From Candidatus Shapirobacteria bacterium UBA1420 (GTDB taxonomy: Bacteria; Patescibacteriota; Microgenomatia; UBA12405): a DNA stretch of 7,607 bases. The position numbers and the translations under genes were made by a program. This document shows positions 1-6,493 of this stretch, piece by piece. The DNA is taken from positions 12,263 through 19,869 of the forward strand of contig DBPM01000038.1 of the NCBI GenBank assembly GCA_002304845.1. The letters are read 5' to 3'. A model generated the notes under the pieces. That model ran no database searches, had not been told where the DNA came from, and saw only the letters and a list, made by a program, of their open reading frames with translations. Each line of letters opens with the position of its first letter. Positions within the stretch are counted from its first letter, which is position 1.

Positions 1-293
1 TCCGGATCACAAGGCCACTTACTTAACCAAGGTTTAAAAAAATCCTGATCACAATAACTTTTATCAAACATCTTGTACACATATTGGTTATAGTCGGGAT
101 AACAGCCTTTATCGTTGTAATAGTCTTCAAACGCAATTTTTATTTTCTCCAAATCCGCCTTTCTTTCGGCATCTTGAGCTCGATTCACCATAGCCGCCGG
201 TTTAAATACCCCTAAAGCAATTACCATTAAAATCATCAAAATTGCCACTACAATCACTATCTCCACCAAACTTATGGCTTTCTGTTGTTTCAT
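1..293 (-). CDS. Type IV prepilin / pseudopilin-like protein (C-terminus beyond window)
   Basis: This reading frame is open from an ATG at 293 down to the window edge (97 codons visible, no stop). The start MKQQKAISLVEIVIVV is a class III prepilin signal: a short basic leader, a cleavage site between A6 and I7, and Glu at +5 of the mature protein (E11). A hydrophobic helix spans about residues 7-30 and would anchor the subunit in the inner membrane before assembly. After it come a charged amphipathic stretch (about 38-60), the motif DKGCYP (61-66) and WPCDP near the visible end, resembling the KGxYP and DPWG regions of GspG-like pseudopilins. Cysteines at 64, 81 and 95 could form a disulfide. 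It follows pilD by 21 bp on the same strand and should be a PilD substrate. Whether it is a minor pilin or a pseudopilin cannot be decided without the C-terminus. Confidence 0.85.
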   Translation of the reverse strand, partial: MKQQKAISLVEIVIVVAILMILMVIALGVFKPAAMVNRAQDAERKADLEKIKIAFEDYYNDKGCYPDYNQYVYKMFDKSYCDQDFFKPWLSKWPCDP

Positions 294-300
294 ATAAGCT

Positions 301-306
301 ATTGTA
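301..306 (-). promoter_or_regulatory. Possible -10 box for the second prepilin
   Basis: TACAAT on the minus strand (5/6 match to TATAAT) ends 7 nt before the ATG at 293, so a transcript from it would be leaderless or nearly so. No convincing -35 is visible, and no Shine-Dalgarno sequence lies at the usual distance. It resembles the box before pilD (TACAATAG followed closely by ATG). Co-transcription with pilD is also possible. Confidence 0.3.
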
Positions 307-314
307 ACCTTTTC

Positions 315-1067
315 TTAAAAAAATAAATTTATAATCTTTTCTCCCCAAAAATAGGCAATTATCGTTCCAAAAATTAAAAAAGGACCAAAGGGAATAGGGG
401 AGAGTTGCTTCTTTTTTCTCTTTGCTATCAATATTAAACCAATCACCGCCCCACTGATAAAAGCTACATAAAAAGCCACTATATTTTTAGGAAAACCCAA
501 AAATAGTCCCATAAACACCGCCAACAAAGCATCACCTTCGCCCATCGCCTGACGACCTTTGATTTTAATCTTGGTTAAGATCCAGATAAACAAACCCGCT
601 CCTAAAGCACTCCACCATTCACTTACCGGCAAGCCCAATAATCTTCTCCTCAATTCAGCCAATACTATTAGAGGTATGGCTGTGGCATCCGGAATCATCA
701 TTTTTCTAATATCAAACATCGCCTCAAAAACCAACAAAGCCCATATACTCCATAAAACTAAGAGCACAATCCCCCCTCTTTCCTCAAAGAGGGGGTTAGG
801 GAGTGATTTTAAGGCAAACAATATTCCTGTAAACATTTCCACTACCGGATAATATATTGGTAATTTTTTACCGCAACATCGGCTTTTTCCTCTATATACT
901 AAAAAAGAGAGTAGGGGAATGTTGTCATAAAATCTCAGTGGCTTTTTACAAAAATCACAAAAACTCCGTTGTTTTTTAAGAATCGACTGTTTATGTTCCA
1001 CCCGCCACACCGCCATATTGATAAAACTCCCCACCGCCAATCCCAAAAGAAACAAAACTAAATTCAT
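315..1067 (-). CDS. pilD: Prepilin peptidase PilD (A24 family)
   Basis: This integral membrane aspartic protease cleaves the leader of prepilins and, in classical members, N-methylates the new N-terminus. The 250-residue length is typical. The N-terminal GSFINMAVWRV (13-23) begins the methylase-type domain, with a CxxC at C37/C40, DNIPLLSF (48-55) and YPVVE (73-77). The catalytic aspartates are D119 (in FDIRKMMIPD) and D179 in GEGD (176-179). PFGPFLIFG (226-234) is the usual C-terminal signature. Several hydrophobic segments span the protein (about 1-20, 99-118, 152-165, 181-213 and 227-241). The second zinc cysteine pair is altered to SRCC (C64, C65) instead of CxxC. Residues 88-100 are encoded by a palindromic repeat inserted in frame. 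The gene lies downstream of a likely terminator and has its own candidate -10 box, so it may be transcribed apart from pilBTC and the first pilin. Confidence 0.95.
   Translation of the reverse strand: MNLVLFLLGLAVGSFINMAVWRVEHKQSILKKQRSFCDFCKKPLRFYDNIPLLSFLVYRGKSRCCGKKLPIYYPVVEMFTGILFALKSLPNPLFEERGGIVLLVLWSIWALLVFEAMFDIRKMMIPDATAIPLIVLAELRRRLLGLPVSEWWSALGAGLFIWILTKIKIKGRQAMGEGDALLAVFMGLFLGFPKNIVAFYVAFISGAVIGLILIAKRKKKQLSPIPFGPFLIFGTIIAYFWGEKIINLFF
769..806 (-). repeat. Palindromic repeat inserted in frame within pilD
   Basis: A perfect 10-bp stem (CCCCCTCTTT at 772-781, AAAGAGGGGG at 786-795) encloses a 4-nt loop (782-785) and is followed on the plus strand by TTAGGGAG. Read on the minus strand it matches the architecture of the hairpin at 1088-1125: a C-rich lead, a C/T stem ending CTTTGAG, then the complementary A/G arm. 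It encodes about 13 residues (SLPNPLFEERGGI, residues 88-100) in a loop between two hydrophobic parts of PilD. No T-tract follows on the minus strand, so it should not terminate transcription. Confidence 0.7.
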
Positions 1068-1072
1068 AGCCT

Positions 1073-1078
1073 ATTGTA
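1073..1078 (-). promoter_or_regulatory. Possible -10 box for pilD
   Basis: TACAAT on the minus strand ends 5 nt before the pilD ATG at 1067. It follows immediately after the T8 tract of the upstream terminator. A transcript starting 6-7 nt downstream would begin at or next to the ATG, giving a leaderless message. No ribosome binding site is visible, and the -35 region would fall inside the hairpin, where nothing resembles TTGACA. The call rests on position and the 5/6 match. Confidence 0.4.
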
Positions 1079-1079
1079 C

Positions 1080-1114
1080 AAAAAAAATTCCCCTCCTTTA
1101 CTCAAAGGAGGGGA
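1080..1114 (-). terminator. Intrinsic terminator after the first prepilin gene, built from a hairpin repeat
   Basis: On the minus strand, CCCCTCCTTT (1113-1104) pairs perfectly with AAAGGAGGGG (1099-1090) around a 4-nt loop, with one further A-T pair. It is followed by AA and then eight Ts (1087-1080). A G+C-rich stem with a U-tract is the classical Rho-independent signal. It lies 22 bp past the prepilin stop codon and ends just before the candidate pilD promoter, so it likely separates the two transcription units or attenuates read-through. Confidence 0.8.
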
Positions 1115-1125
1115 TTAAGGGGTAG
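1088..1125. repeat. Solo palindromic repeat of the C-rich hairpin family
   Basis: The hairpin arms (1090-1099 and 1104-1113) plus the plus-strand tail TTAAGGGG match the layout of the copy inside pilD (769-806) and, more loosely, the terminal repeats of the DUF559 cassette at 6459-6488 and 6786-6834. On the minus strand the shared core is a C-rich lead, an A/T-rich spacer, a C/T stem, and CTTTGA across the loop. This copy supplies the stem of the terminator. Confidence 0.7.
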
Positions 1126-1135
1126 ATTTAGTACC

Positions 1136-1750
1136 TTATTCCGGTACACACATCATATTGGCCCTAGTAGCACCAGGCAGCATAACTCCGTCTTCAGCCC
1201 AATCCTCCACAACAGCACAATTATTCTGACCAATCACATTTAAAGCAGGACTGTTCCCAGTAGTTAAACATCTAAGCTTGGCACCTTGAGCCCCAGTTCT
1301 GTTCGCCTTAGCTTTTGGAATAAAACAGACATAATTCACATCTTCTCCATTATGATACATATACAGTCTATCCAAGTTTTTGACTGTAGCTGTAAACGGA
1401 GTTTTGTTAGCAAAGGAGCCCTTTATTTCTGAAGTATTAATCAATTCCGAATTAGTATCACCTACACCACCAGCTCCCAAAACTCCAAAGTTCCATTCTT
1501 GACCCTCAGCAGTTATAGCTGTACCTTGTTGAACTCCTGATGTACCAACATTCCAAGGATACATATTCTGGGAAGCAAAGTAACGCTCGTAAGCACCTAA
1601 AATTTCCGCCGCATCGTTTTTAAACTGAGAATCACGGGCTTTATTGGTCTGTTCAATCGGGTTAATAGTTGCCAATACTGCGACCGACAATATGGCAATT
1701 AAGGTGATAACTATCAATAGTTCCACCAATGTAAAAGCTTTTCGCATCAT
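1136..1750 (-). CDS. Type IV prepilin (candidate major pilin)
   Basis: This 204-residue protein begins MMRKAFTLVELLIVITLIA, a canonical prepilin leader: cleavage after A5, mature F6, and Glu at +5 (E10). A hydrophobic helix (about 6-28) packs the pilus core and anchors the subunit before assembly. It is followed by NPIEQTNKARD (30-40), a stretch I associate with CPR pilins. The globular part is rich in Gly, Asn and Thr and has four cysteines (C142, C161, C178, C201), enough for two disulfides. Two ATGs are adjacent (1750 and 1747); either gives a working leader, and neither has a Shine-Dalgarno sequence. It sits 47 bp downstream of pilC and is followed by a strong terminator, as expected for a highly expressed end-of-operon pilin. 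PilD is encoded next. That it is the major subunit is inferred from size, position and the strong leader. Confidence 0.9.
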   Translation of the reverse strand: MMRKAFTLVELLIVITLIAILSVAVLATINPIEQTNKARDSQFKNDAAEILGAYERYFASQNMYPWNVGTSGVQQGTAITAEGQEWNFGVLGAGGVGDTNSELINTSEIKGSFANKTPFTATVKNLDRLYMYHNGEDVNYVCFIPKAKANRTGAQGAKLRCLTTGNSPALNVIGQNNCAVVEDWAEDGVMLPGATRANMMCVPE

Positions 1751-1764
1751 TATTTTTTTAAAAA

Positions 1765-1770
1765 TTTATA
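1765..1770 (-). promoter_or_regulatory. Possible -10 box for the prepilin gene
   Basis: TATAAA on the minus strand lies 14 nt before the ATG at 1750, inside the AT-rich gap after pilC, so a transcript would have a leader of about 7 nt. The -35 region is weak. An internal promoter here would let pilin be expressed above the ATPases, but AT-richness alone could produce this match. Confidence 0.3.
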
Positions 1771-1796
1771 ACTAAGTTAATAACATTGTGGCATTT

Positions 1797-3011
1797 TTAA
1801 ACAGAAGATGTCAAGGTATAGATAGGCATGATGACTGCAATCACCAAAAATCCTACTCCAATGCCTAAAACCACCATAATCAACGGCTCTATCGCTGCCG
1901 TTAAAGCCTTAACCGCTTCTTCCGCCTCTTTGGTAAAGTAATCCGAAACTTTCATCAAAACCTCATCCAATTTTCCTGTCGCCTCGCCAGTGGAAATCAT
2001 CTGATTTACAATCGGTGGAAAAATACCTGTATTTTCAAAAGATACCGCCACTGAAAAACCTTTTTGGACCTTTTCCGCAATTTCTAAAAATGCTTTTTCA
2101 TACACTTTATTCCCTGAAACTGTCGCCACAATTTTTAAAGCCTCCACCAAGGTAATTCCCGCCGTCAATAGCATCGATAAAGTCCGGGTCGTATTGGCTA
2201 AAATTGATTTTTCACTCAAAACTCCCATAATCGGAATCTTTAGAACATAACCATCTCGACGAAAATGAAACTTTGGACTCTTCATGGCTATTTTATAAGC
2301 CATAAACAGGCCCACCCCCATTAAGGGAAACATAAACCATAGCTTTGCCACCCAACTAGAAACACTCATTAATATCTGAGTAATCTTGGGCATTTGTGCT
2401 GTTCCAAAATCCTCATACATGGCCGTCATTTTAGGAATCACGAAAATCATCATCACAAAAGCCACAATAATCATCGCCACAATCACAATAATCGGATAAA
2501 TCATCGCTCCCTTAACCTTACCTTGAAACTCACTCTGATTTTCCATCGTATCAGCCAATTTAGCCATTACCTCATCCAACACTCCCGCCTCTTCACCCGC
2601 CGACACCGAGGCAATATAAGCTTCCCCAAACACTTTTGTATACGCTGACAAAGATTTACCCAAAGGCATCCCTCCTCGAACTTCATCCAAAGTCTTACCC
2701 ACAATTTGCCCCAAACCACTACCCTCATCATATTGATTTTTCAATAGCGCCAAGGCATCTGTTAATGCCAATCCCGCTGTCAACATCGTTGATAATTGTC
2801 GCGTAAAAGTACTCACTTGTTTTAAGTTAACTCTACCTTTCACCGCCTTGGTTAATTCCGAAAACATTCCCCCTGATTTCACTTCTATCGACAAAGGAAT
2901 CAACCCATTATCTTTAATCGATTCCACCACCTCCTTTTGGTTCGACAGATCCAACTCACCTTTAATCAATTTACCACTCCAATCCCTTGCCTTGTAAACA
3001 AACTTAGGCAT
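1797..3011 (-). CDS. pilC: Type IV pilus inner-membrane platform protein PilC (GspF family)
   Basis: PilC is the polytopic inner-membrane platform on which pilus subunits are added or removed, driven by PilB and PilT. The 404-residue length fits the family. The start MPKFVYKARDWSGKLIKGEL is the usual short N-terminal extension. Two T2SSF repeats follow: about 68-193, with RQLSTMLTAGLAL (71-83) and SAGEEAG (137-143), and about 272-396, with TRTLSMLLTAGITL (275-288) and STGEATG (340-346). Hydrophobic helices lie at about 170-193, 223-242 and 374-396. The ATG overlaps the end of pilT by 8 bp (ATGCCTAA), which suggests translational coupling. Only a weak purine-rich stretch precedes the start. 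Confidence 0.95.
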   Translation of the reverse strand: MPKFVYKARDWSGKLIKGELDLSNQKEVVESIKDNGLIPLSIEVKSGGMFSELTKAVKGRVNLKQVSTFTRQLSTMLTAGLALTDALALLKNQYDEGSGLGQIVGKTLDEVRGGMPLGKSLSAYTKVFGEAYIASVSAGEEAGVLDEVMAKLADTMENQSEFQGKVKGAMIYPIIVIVAMIIVAFVMMIFVIPKMTAMYEDFGTAQMPKITQILMSVSSWVAKLWFMFPLMGVGLFMAYKIAMKSPKFHFRRDGYVLKIPIMGVLSEKSILANTTRTLSMLLTAGITLVEALKIVATVSGNKVYEKAFLEIAEKVQKGFSVAVSFENTGIFPPIVNQMISTGEATGKLDEVLMKVSDYFTKEAEEAVKALTAAIEPLIMVVLGIGVGFLVIAVIMPIYTLTSSV

Positions 3012-4068
3012 TTCTTTTCAACATTCTTAAATTATTAAGAAACTCTTCCGGTTTTAAGGCAAAACTAGACGCTAAACGTTCTTCCACCTTACCACTTTTC
3101 ACTAATCTAGCTAAAGACATTTCCAGACCCACCATCCCTTGATCAACTCCGGTTTGAATAATATTGTCAATCATAAAAGTCTTTCCCTCCCGAATAGTAT
3201 TAGCCAAGGCCGGATTTGCCACTAATATCTCTGTCGCCACCGTCCGCTGACCATCAACGGTCGGTATTAACCGTTGTGATACTATTGCCGACAATACCGA
3301 TGCTAATTGCATTCTCACCTGAGCTTTACTACCTTCAGGAAACACATCAATAATTCTATCAATCGACTGAGCGGCTGAATTGGTATGTAAAGTTGAAAAC
3401 ACTAAATGTCCAGTTTCAGCCACTGTCAATGCCAATTGAATTGTCTCCAAATCTCTCATTTCTCCCACAAAGACCACATTCGGATCTTGACGCAAGGACG
3501 ATCTTAAAGCTTTATCAAAACTAAGGGTATCTTCTCCCAATTCCCTTTGAGCCACTAATGATTTAATCGGTTTAATAATGTACTCGATTGGATCTTCAAT
3601 GGTCACAATATTTACCGATTTCTCTTTATTAATTTCGTTTAAAATTGAAGCCACAGTAGTTGATTTTCCTTGACCTGTTGGTCCGGTAATCAAGACAAAG
3701 CCCTGTCTTAATTTAGTAAAACTTTTGACCACCTCCGGTAAACCTAAGCTACTCAATTCTGGAATCTGATCAGCAATTACTCTCAGAGCACAAGCAAGCT
3801 TACCTTTTTGATGAAAAACATTCACTCTAAATCTGTATTCCGCCAAAGTTACCGATAAATCCATCTCTTTTTCAATTTCAAAACGTTCTTTTTGTGGTTC
3901 CGATAATAGAGACAAAATTAATTCCGGATCATCAACCGCTCCAAAGCTACCCACATCCATTAAAGCCCCGTGTACCCTCATCTTAGGTACTTGCCCCATT
4001 TGTAAATGAATGTCTGAAGCCTCATTGGCAATCGCTAATTTACAAATTTCTTCTGTTTTTGAATGCAT
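3004..4068 (-). CDS. pilT: PilT-type pilus retraction ATPase
   Basis: This cytoplasmic hexameric AAA-like ATPase of the GspE/PilT superfamily is expected to drive pilus disassembly and retraction, and so twitching, attachment or DNA uptake. At 354 residues it matches PilT rather than PilB and lacks the MshEN domain and Zn-cysteine insert. An N-terminal PAS-like domain (about 1-100) contains ASDIHLQMGQ (17-26). Walker A is GPTGQGKST (129-137), the Asp box VTIEDPIEY (155-163), Walker B VVFVGEMRDLET (198-209) and the His box HLVFSTLHTN (221-230). REGKT (293-297) sits where PilT has its AIRNLIRE-like signature. Gln replaces the common Ser in the P-loop; the essential Lys and Ser/Thr are kept. The ATG directly abuts the pilB stop codon (TAAATG), and the 3' end overlaps pilC, so all three are probably co-translated. 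Confidence 0.92.
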   Translation of the reverse strand: MHSKTEEICKLAIANEASDIHLQMGQVPKMRVHGALMDVGSFGAVDDPELILSLLSEPQKERFEIEKEMDLSVTLAEYRFRVNVFHQKGKLACALRVIADQIPELSSLGLPEVVKSFTKLRQGFVLITGPTGQGKSTTVASILNEINKEKSVNIVTIEDPIEYIIKPIKSLVAQRELGEDTLSFDKALRSSLRQDPNVVFVGEMRDLETIQLALTVAETGHLVFSTLHTNSAAQSIDRIIDVFPEGSKAQVRMQLASVLSAIVSQRLIPTVDGQRTVATEILVANPALANTIREGKTFMIDNIIQTGVDQGMVGLEMSLARLVKSGKVEERLASSFALKPEEFLNNLRMLKRNA

Positions 4069-5808
4069 TTAATACTGTGCTACCCGTAGTACTTCGTCTA
4101 CGGTAGTAATTCCTTCTAAAACTTTAACGTAACCATCTTGTTTCATTGTCAACATGCCTTCTTCAATCGCCTGTCTCTGAATTGCCGATGCGGCTGCATG
4201 TTCCACTATCAATTTACTGATTTTTTCCGTTATCGGCATGACTTCATAAATAGCAATTCTACCCATATAACCGGTATTATTACATTTTGGACACCCCACC
4301 GCTTTAGGTAGTTTCAACACCTTACCTTCTTTTTTGGCTTTTTCTTCCAACATCCCATAAATTGGTCCTAAAGTTTCTTTTAATTCACCTAATGTTTCCG
4401 AATCAATTTCTACAAATTGACGACATTCAGGACAAAGTCTTCGCAACACCCTCTGAGCCACCACGCAAGTCAAAGCCGAAATTAACAAGAATGGCTCTAC
4501 CCCCATATCCAACATCCGTGGCGGTGCTCCTGCCGCATCATTGGTATGTAAAGTCGAAAACACCAAATGCCCGGTTAAAGACGCATTAATTGCCAACTCT
4601 GCCGTTTCCGTATCCCGAATTTCTCCAACCATCATAATATTTGGATCCTGCCGTAAAAAAGATCTTAAAGCCGAGGCAAAAGTCAAACCTGCCTGAACAT
4701 TCACCTGGACCTGATTAACTCCTTTCATTTGATATTCCACCGGATCTTCAATTGTTACTACATTAACTTTTGGCGTCGCTACCTTATCTAAAATTGAATA
4801 AAGCGTGGTAGTTTTTCCGGAACCTGTTGGCCCACAAACAATAATAATTCCATGTGGTCTTTCAATTGATTCAATTAAATTTTTCAAAGCCAAACCCCTT
4901 AACCCCAAATCAGGTAAAGATGGTACTTTTGAGGATTTACGTAGCAACCGCATGACCACTTTTTCTCCATAAGATACCGGTAAAGTCGATACCCGCAAAT
5001 CCACCTCATTACCATCAACATTGATATTAAAACGCCCATCCTGAGGAATTCTCTTTTCATCAATCTTTAAATTAGCCAAAATCTTAATCCGAGAAACTAC
5101 TGCTTCCAACACATTTCGGGGTAACACATATTTTTCCTGTAAAATACCATCAATTCTATATCTCACTCTGACGTTTTCTTCTAATGGTTCAATATGTACA
5201 TCGGAAGCCCGAGACCGGACTGCATATGCCAAAATTGTGTTTACGATTTTAGCAATTGGAGCCTCTGTGGTTACCGCCTTAGTGGTTTCTTCCTCAATCT
5301 TCGCTTCATCAGCTTTTCTCTCGTCCAAAGCCTTACTTACCTCAGATGTAATCCCTTTTTCTCTCTCGTATTTTTCCTGAATAAAAGCGTCAATTTTTGA
5401 CTCCAATGCCATCACTGCCTTAATCCGCAAACCAGTCTTCTTTTCCAAAAACTCAATTGTTTCCAAATCCAAAGGATTAGCCATCGCCACCTCAAGAATT
5501 TTATTCTTAGGGTCCATTCGATAGGGGACCAGATGATATTTTTCCGCCACACTCTGCGCTACCAACGACAACGCCTCTGGTGAAAAACCAACCTCATCCA
5601 AATCTACAAAGGGAATCTTTAAAAATTCTGCCTTATATCTCAAGAAATCTTCTTCCGGAAACAATCTCATTGACCGAATAATCGATTCTTCACTTTCACC
5701 ACTCTTGACCATCTTCAAGCTGATTTCTTCAACCTGAGCTGGAGTAATTACCCCCTTATCTAAAAGGAGTTCTGACAGTTTTTTATAATTTTTTAATTCG
5801 GCAGGCAT
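4069..5808 (-). CDS. pilB: PilB-type pilus extension ATPase
   Basis: This cytoplasmic hexameric ATPase powers pilus polymerisation through PilC. The 579-residue length is standard. An N-terminal MshEN/T2SSE_N domain (about 1-150) is followed by a charged linker (about 148-180). The ATPase core starts with IVNTILAYAVRSRASDVHIEP (188-208). Walker A is GPTGSGKT (326-333), the Asp box VTIEDPVEY (351-359), Walker B IMMVGEIRDTET (391-402) and the His box HLVFSTLHTND (414-424). A tetracysteine zinc site is made of C459/C462 and C506/C509, a PilB/GspE hallmark absent from PilT. The gene heads the pilus operon, 22 bp from the divergent holB-like gene. No Shine-Dalgarno sequence precedes the ATG. Confidence 0.95.
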   Translation of the reverse strand: MPAELKNYKKLSELLLDKGVITPAQVEEISLKMVKSGESEESIIRSMRLFPEEDFLRYKAEFLKIPFVDLDEVGFSPEALSLVAQSVAEKYHLVPYRMDPKNKILEVAMANPLDLETIEFLEKKTGLRIKAVMALESKIDAFIQEKYEREKGITSEVSKALDERKADEAKIEEETTKAVTTEAPIAKIVNTILAYAVRSRASDVHIEPLEENVRVRYRIDGILQEKYVLPRNVLEAVVSRIKILANLKIDEKRIPQDGRFNINVDGNEVDLRVSTLPVSYGEKVVMRLLRKSSKVPSLPDLGLRGLALKNLIESIERPHGIIIVCGPTGSGKTTTLYSILDKVATPKVNVVTIEDPVEYQMKGVNQVQVNVQAGLTFASALRSFLRQDPNIMMVGEIRDTETAELAINASLTGHLVFSTLHTNDAAGAPPRMLDMGVEPFLLISALTCVVAQRVLRRLCPECRQFVEIDSETLGELKETLGPIYGMLEEKAKKEGKVLKLPKAVGCPKCNNTGYMGRIAIYEVMPITEKISKLIVEHAAASAIQRQAIEEGMLTMKQDGYVKVLEGITTVDEVLRVAQY

Positions 5809-5830
5809 ACACTATAATCTATAGTAAACT
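5809..5830. promoter_or_regulatory. Divergent 22-bp promoter region between pilB and the holB-like gene
   Basis: The whole gap between two divergent start codons is 22 bp and contains an inverted repeat, ACTATA-ATC-TATAGT (5811-5825). On the plus strand TATAAT (5813-5818) is a perfect -10 box 12 nt before the ATG at 5831. On the minus strand TATAGA (5823-5818) lies 9 nt before the ATG at 5808. Initiation at the usual distance gives leaders of about 5 and 2 nt. The -35 regions are poor and would lie inside the opposite gene. The symmetry could also be an operator half-site pair, but that is speculation. Confidence 0.55.
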
Positions 5831-6457
5831 ATGACACCTTTTCCTTCAAGCCTGATTATCAGCTCTTCCTCCCAATCTTCACGTCAAAAGGCATTAGAAA
5901 TTTTTTTCAAATTAAATCATCTTCCTGACAATAACCCTGATCTTTTTGAGCTTACCAATTATAGTATCGAAACCGTTCGTCAACTCAAAAAATTTCTCTC
6001 TCAAAAAGCCTACAATCATTCCAGTAAAATTATTTTTATCCCCGAAGCTCACCAGCTTAATTTGGAATCTCAGAACACTCTTTTAAAAACCCTTGAAGAT
6101 CCCGGTGAAAATAACTATATTATTTTGACTTCTACCCGTCCAGCTCGATTGCTACCTACCATCATCTCTCGTTGTCATCAGATCAAAGTCACCGAGACTC
6201 AACCGGTAAAATCAGTCACTCCCATTAAAACCAGTGGCCAAGTTAAAAAAGATCTAAATTTAGCCCCAACTCTTTACACCGACAAAAATGAAATTAAAAA
6301 TCTGCTTTTAGAACAAATAACTGCCTGGCAAGCAGAATTAATTAAACAACCCTCAACTCAAAACGCCAAAAAACTCTCCTCCCTCATTCATTCTCTTGAA
6401 CTGATTGAAGCCAATGTTGACCCCAAAAGCGCCTTGGATTGGTTTTTGTTGAGTTAA
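5831..6457 (+). CDS. holB: DNA polymerase III delta'-like clamp-loader subunit (short form)
   Basis: The protein has 208 residues, against about 330 for well-known delta' subunits. KIIFIPEAHQL (66-76), NTLLKTLEDP (82-91), YIILTSTRPARLLPTI (96-111) and the SRC motif (113-115) match the region of delta'/RuvB-like AAA proteins around Walker B and sensor 1. The order 'lead helices, EAHQLN, LLKTLEDP, LLPTISRC' is characteristic of HolB. There is no Walker A, as expected for delta', and no zinc-binding cysteines. The N-terminal part is short, and a lysine- and leucine-rich helical tail (about 151-208) replaces the collar domain. It would help load the beta sliding clamp during replication. It is transcribed away from the pilus operon and ends 1 bp before the DUF559 cassette. 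A more distant AAA role cannot be excluded. Confidence 0.78.
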   Translation: MTPFPSSLIISSSSQSSRQKALEIFFKLNHLPDNNPDLFELTNYSIETVRQLKKFLSQKAYNHSSKIIFIPEAHQLNLESQNTLLKTLEDPGENNYIILTSTRPARLLPTIISRCHQIKVTETQPVKSVTPIKTSGQVKKDLNLAPTLYTDKNEIKNLLLEQITAWQAELIKQPSTQNAKKLSSLIHSLELIEANVDPKSALDWFLLS

Positions 6458-6458
6458 A

Positions 6459-6493
6459 TTCAATCCCTCTAAATCTCCCTTTGACAAGGGAGA
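6459..6493 (+). repeat. Left terminal inverted repeat with hairpin
   Basis: The sequence TTCAATCCCTCT (6459-6470), AAA, then TCTCCCTT-TGAC-AAGGGAGA (6474-6493) forms a perfect 8-bp stem. It starts 1 bp after the stop codon of the holB-like gene. Only a weak T-rich stretch follows on either strand, so it may be a poor terminator at most. Confidence 0.7.

Noticed and set aside
559..852. Plus-strand open frame of 97 codons opposite pilD
   Set aside because: It lies wholly inside pilD, which has clear catalytic motifs, and its sequence is low-complexity with no recognisable family. Part of it is only the other strand of the hairpin repeat.
2394..2648. Plus-strand open frame opposite pilC, rich in His and Asn
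   Set aside because: The composition reflects the antisense of hydrophobic pilC codons (ATC/ATT runs); there is no family match and no promoter.
4362..4589. Plus-strand open frame opposite pilB
   Set aside because: It is antisense to the conserved ATPase core and zinc region of PilB, with no own motifs.
5194..5400. Plus-strand open frame opposite the pilB linker
   Set aside because: It is antisense to conserved PilB sequence; no start signal or family features.
6459..6493. Left hairpin as a strong terminator of the holB-like gene
   Set aside because: Only CTGCTAATTTCTT follows on the plus strand, with no continuous U-tract; weak termination at best.
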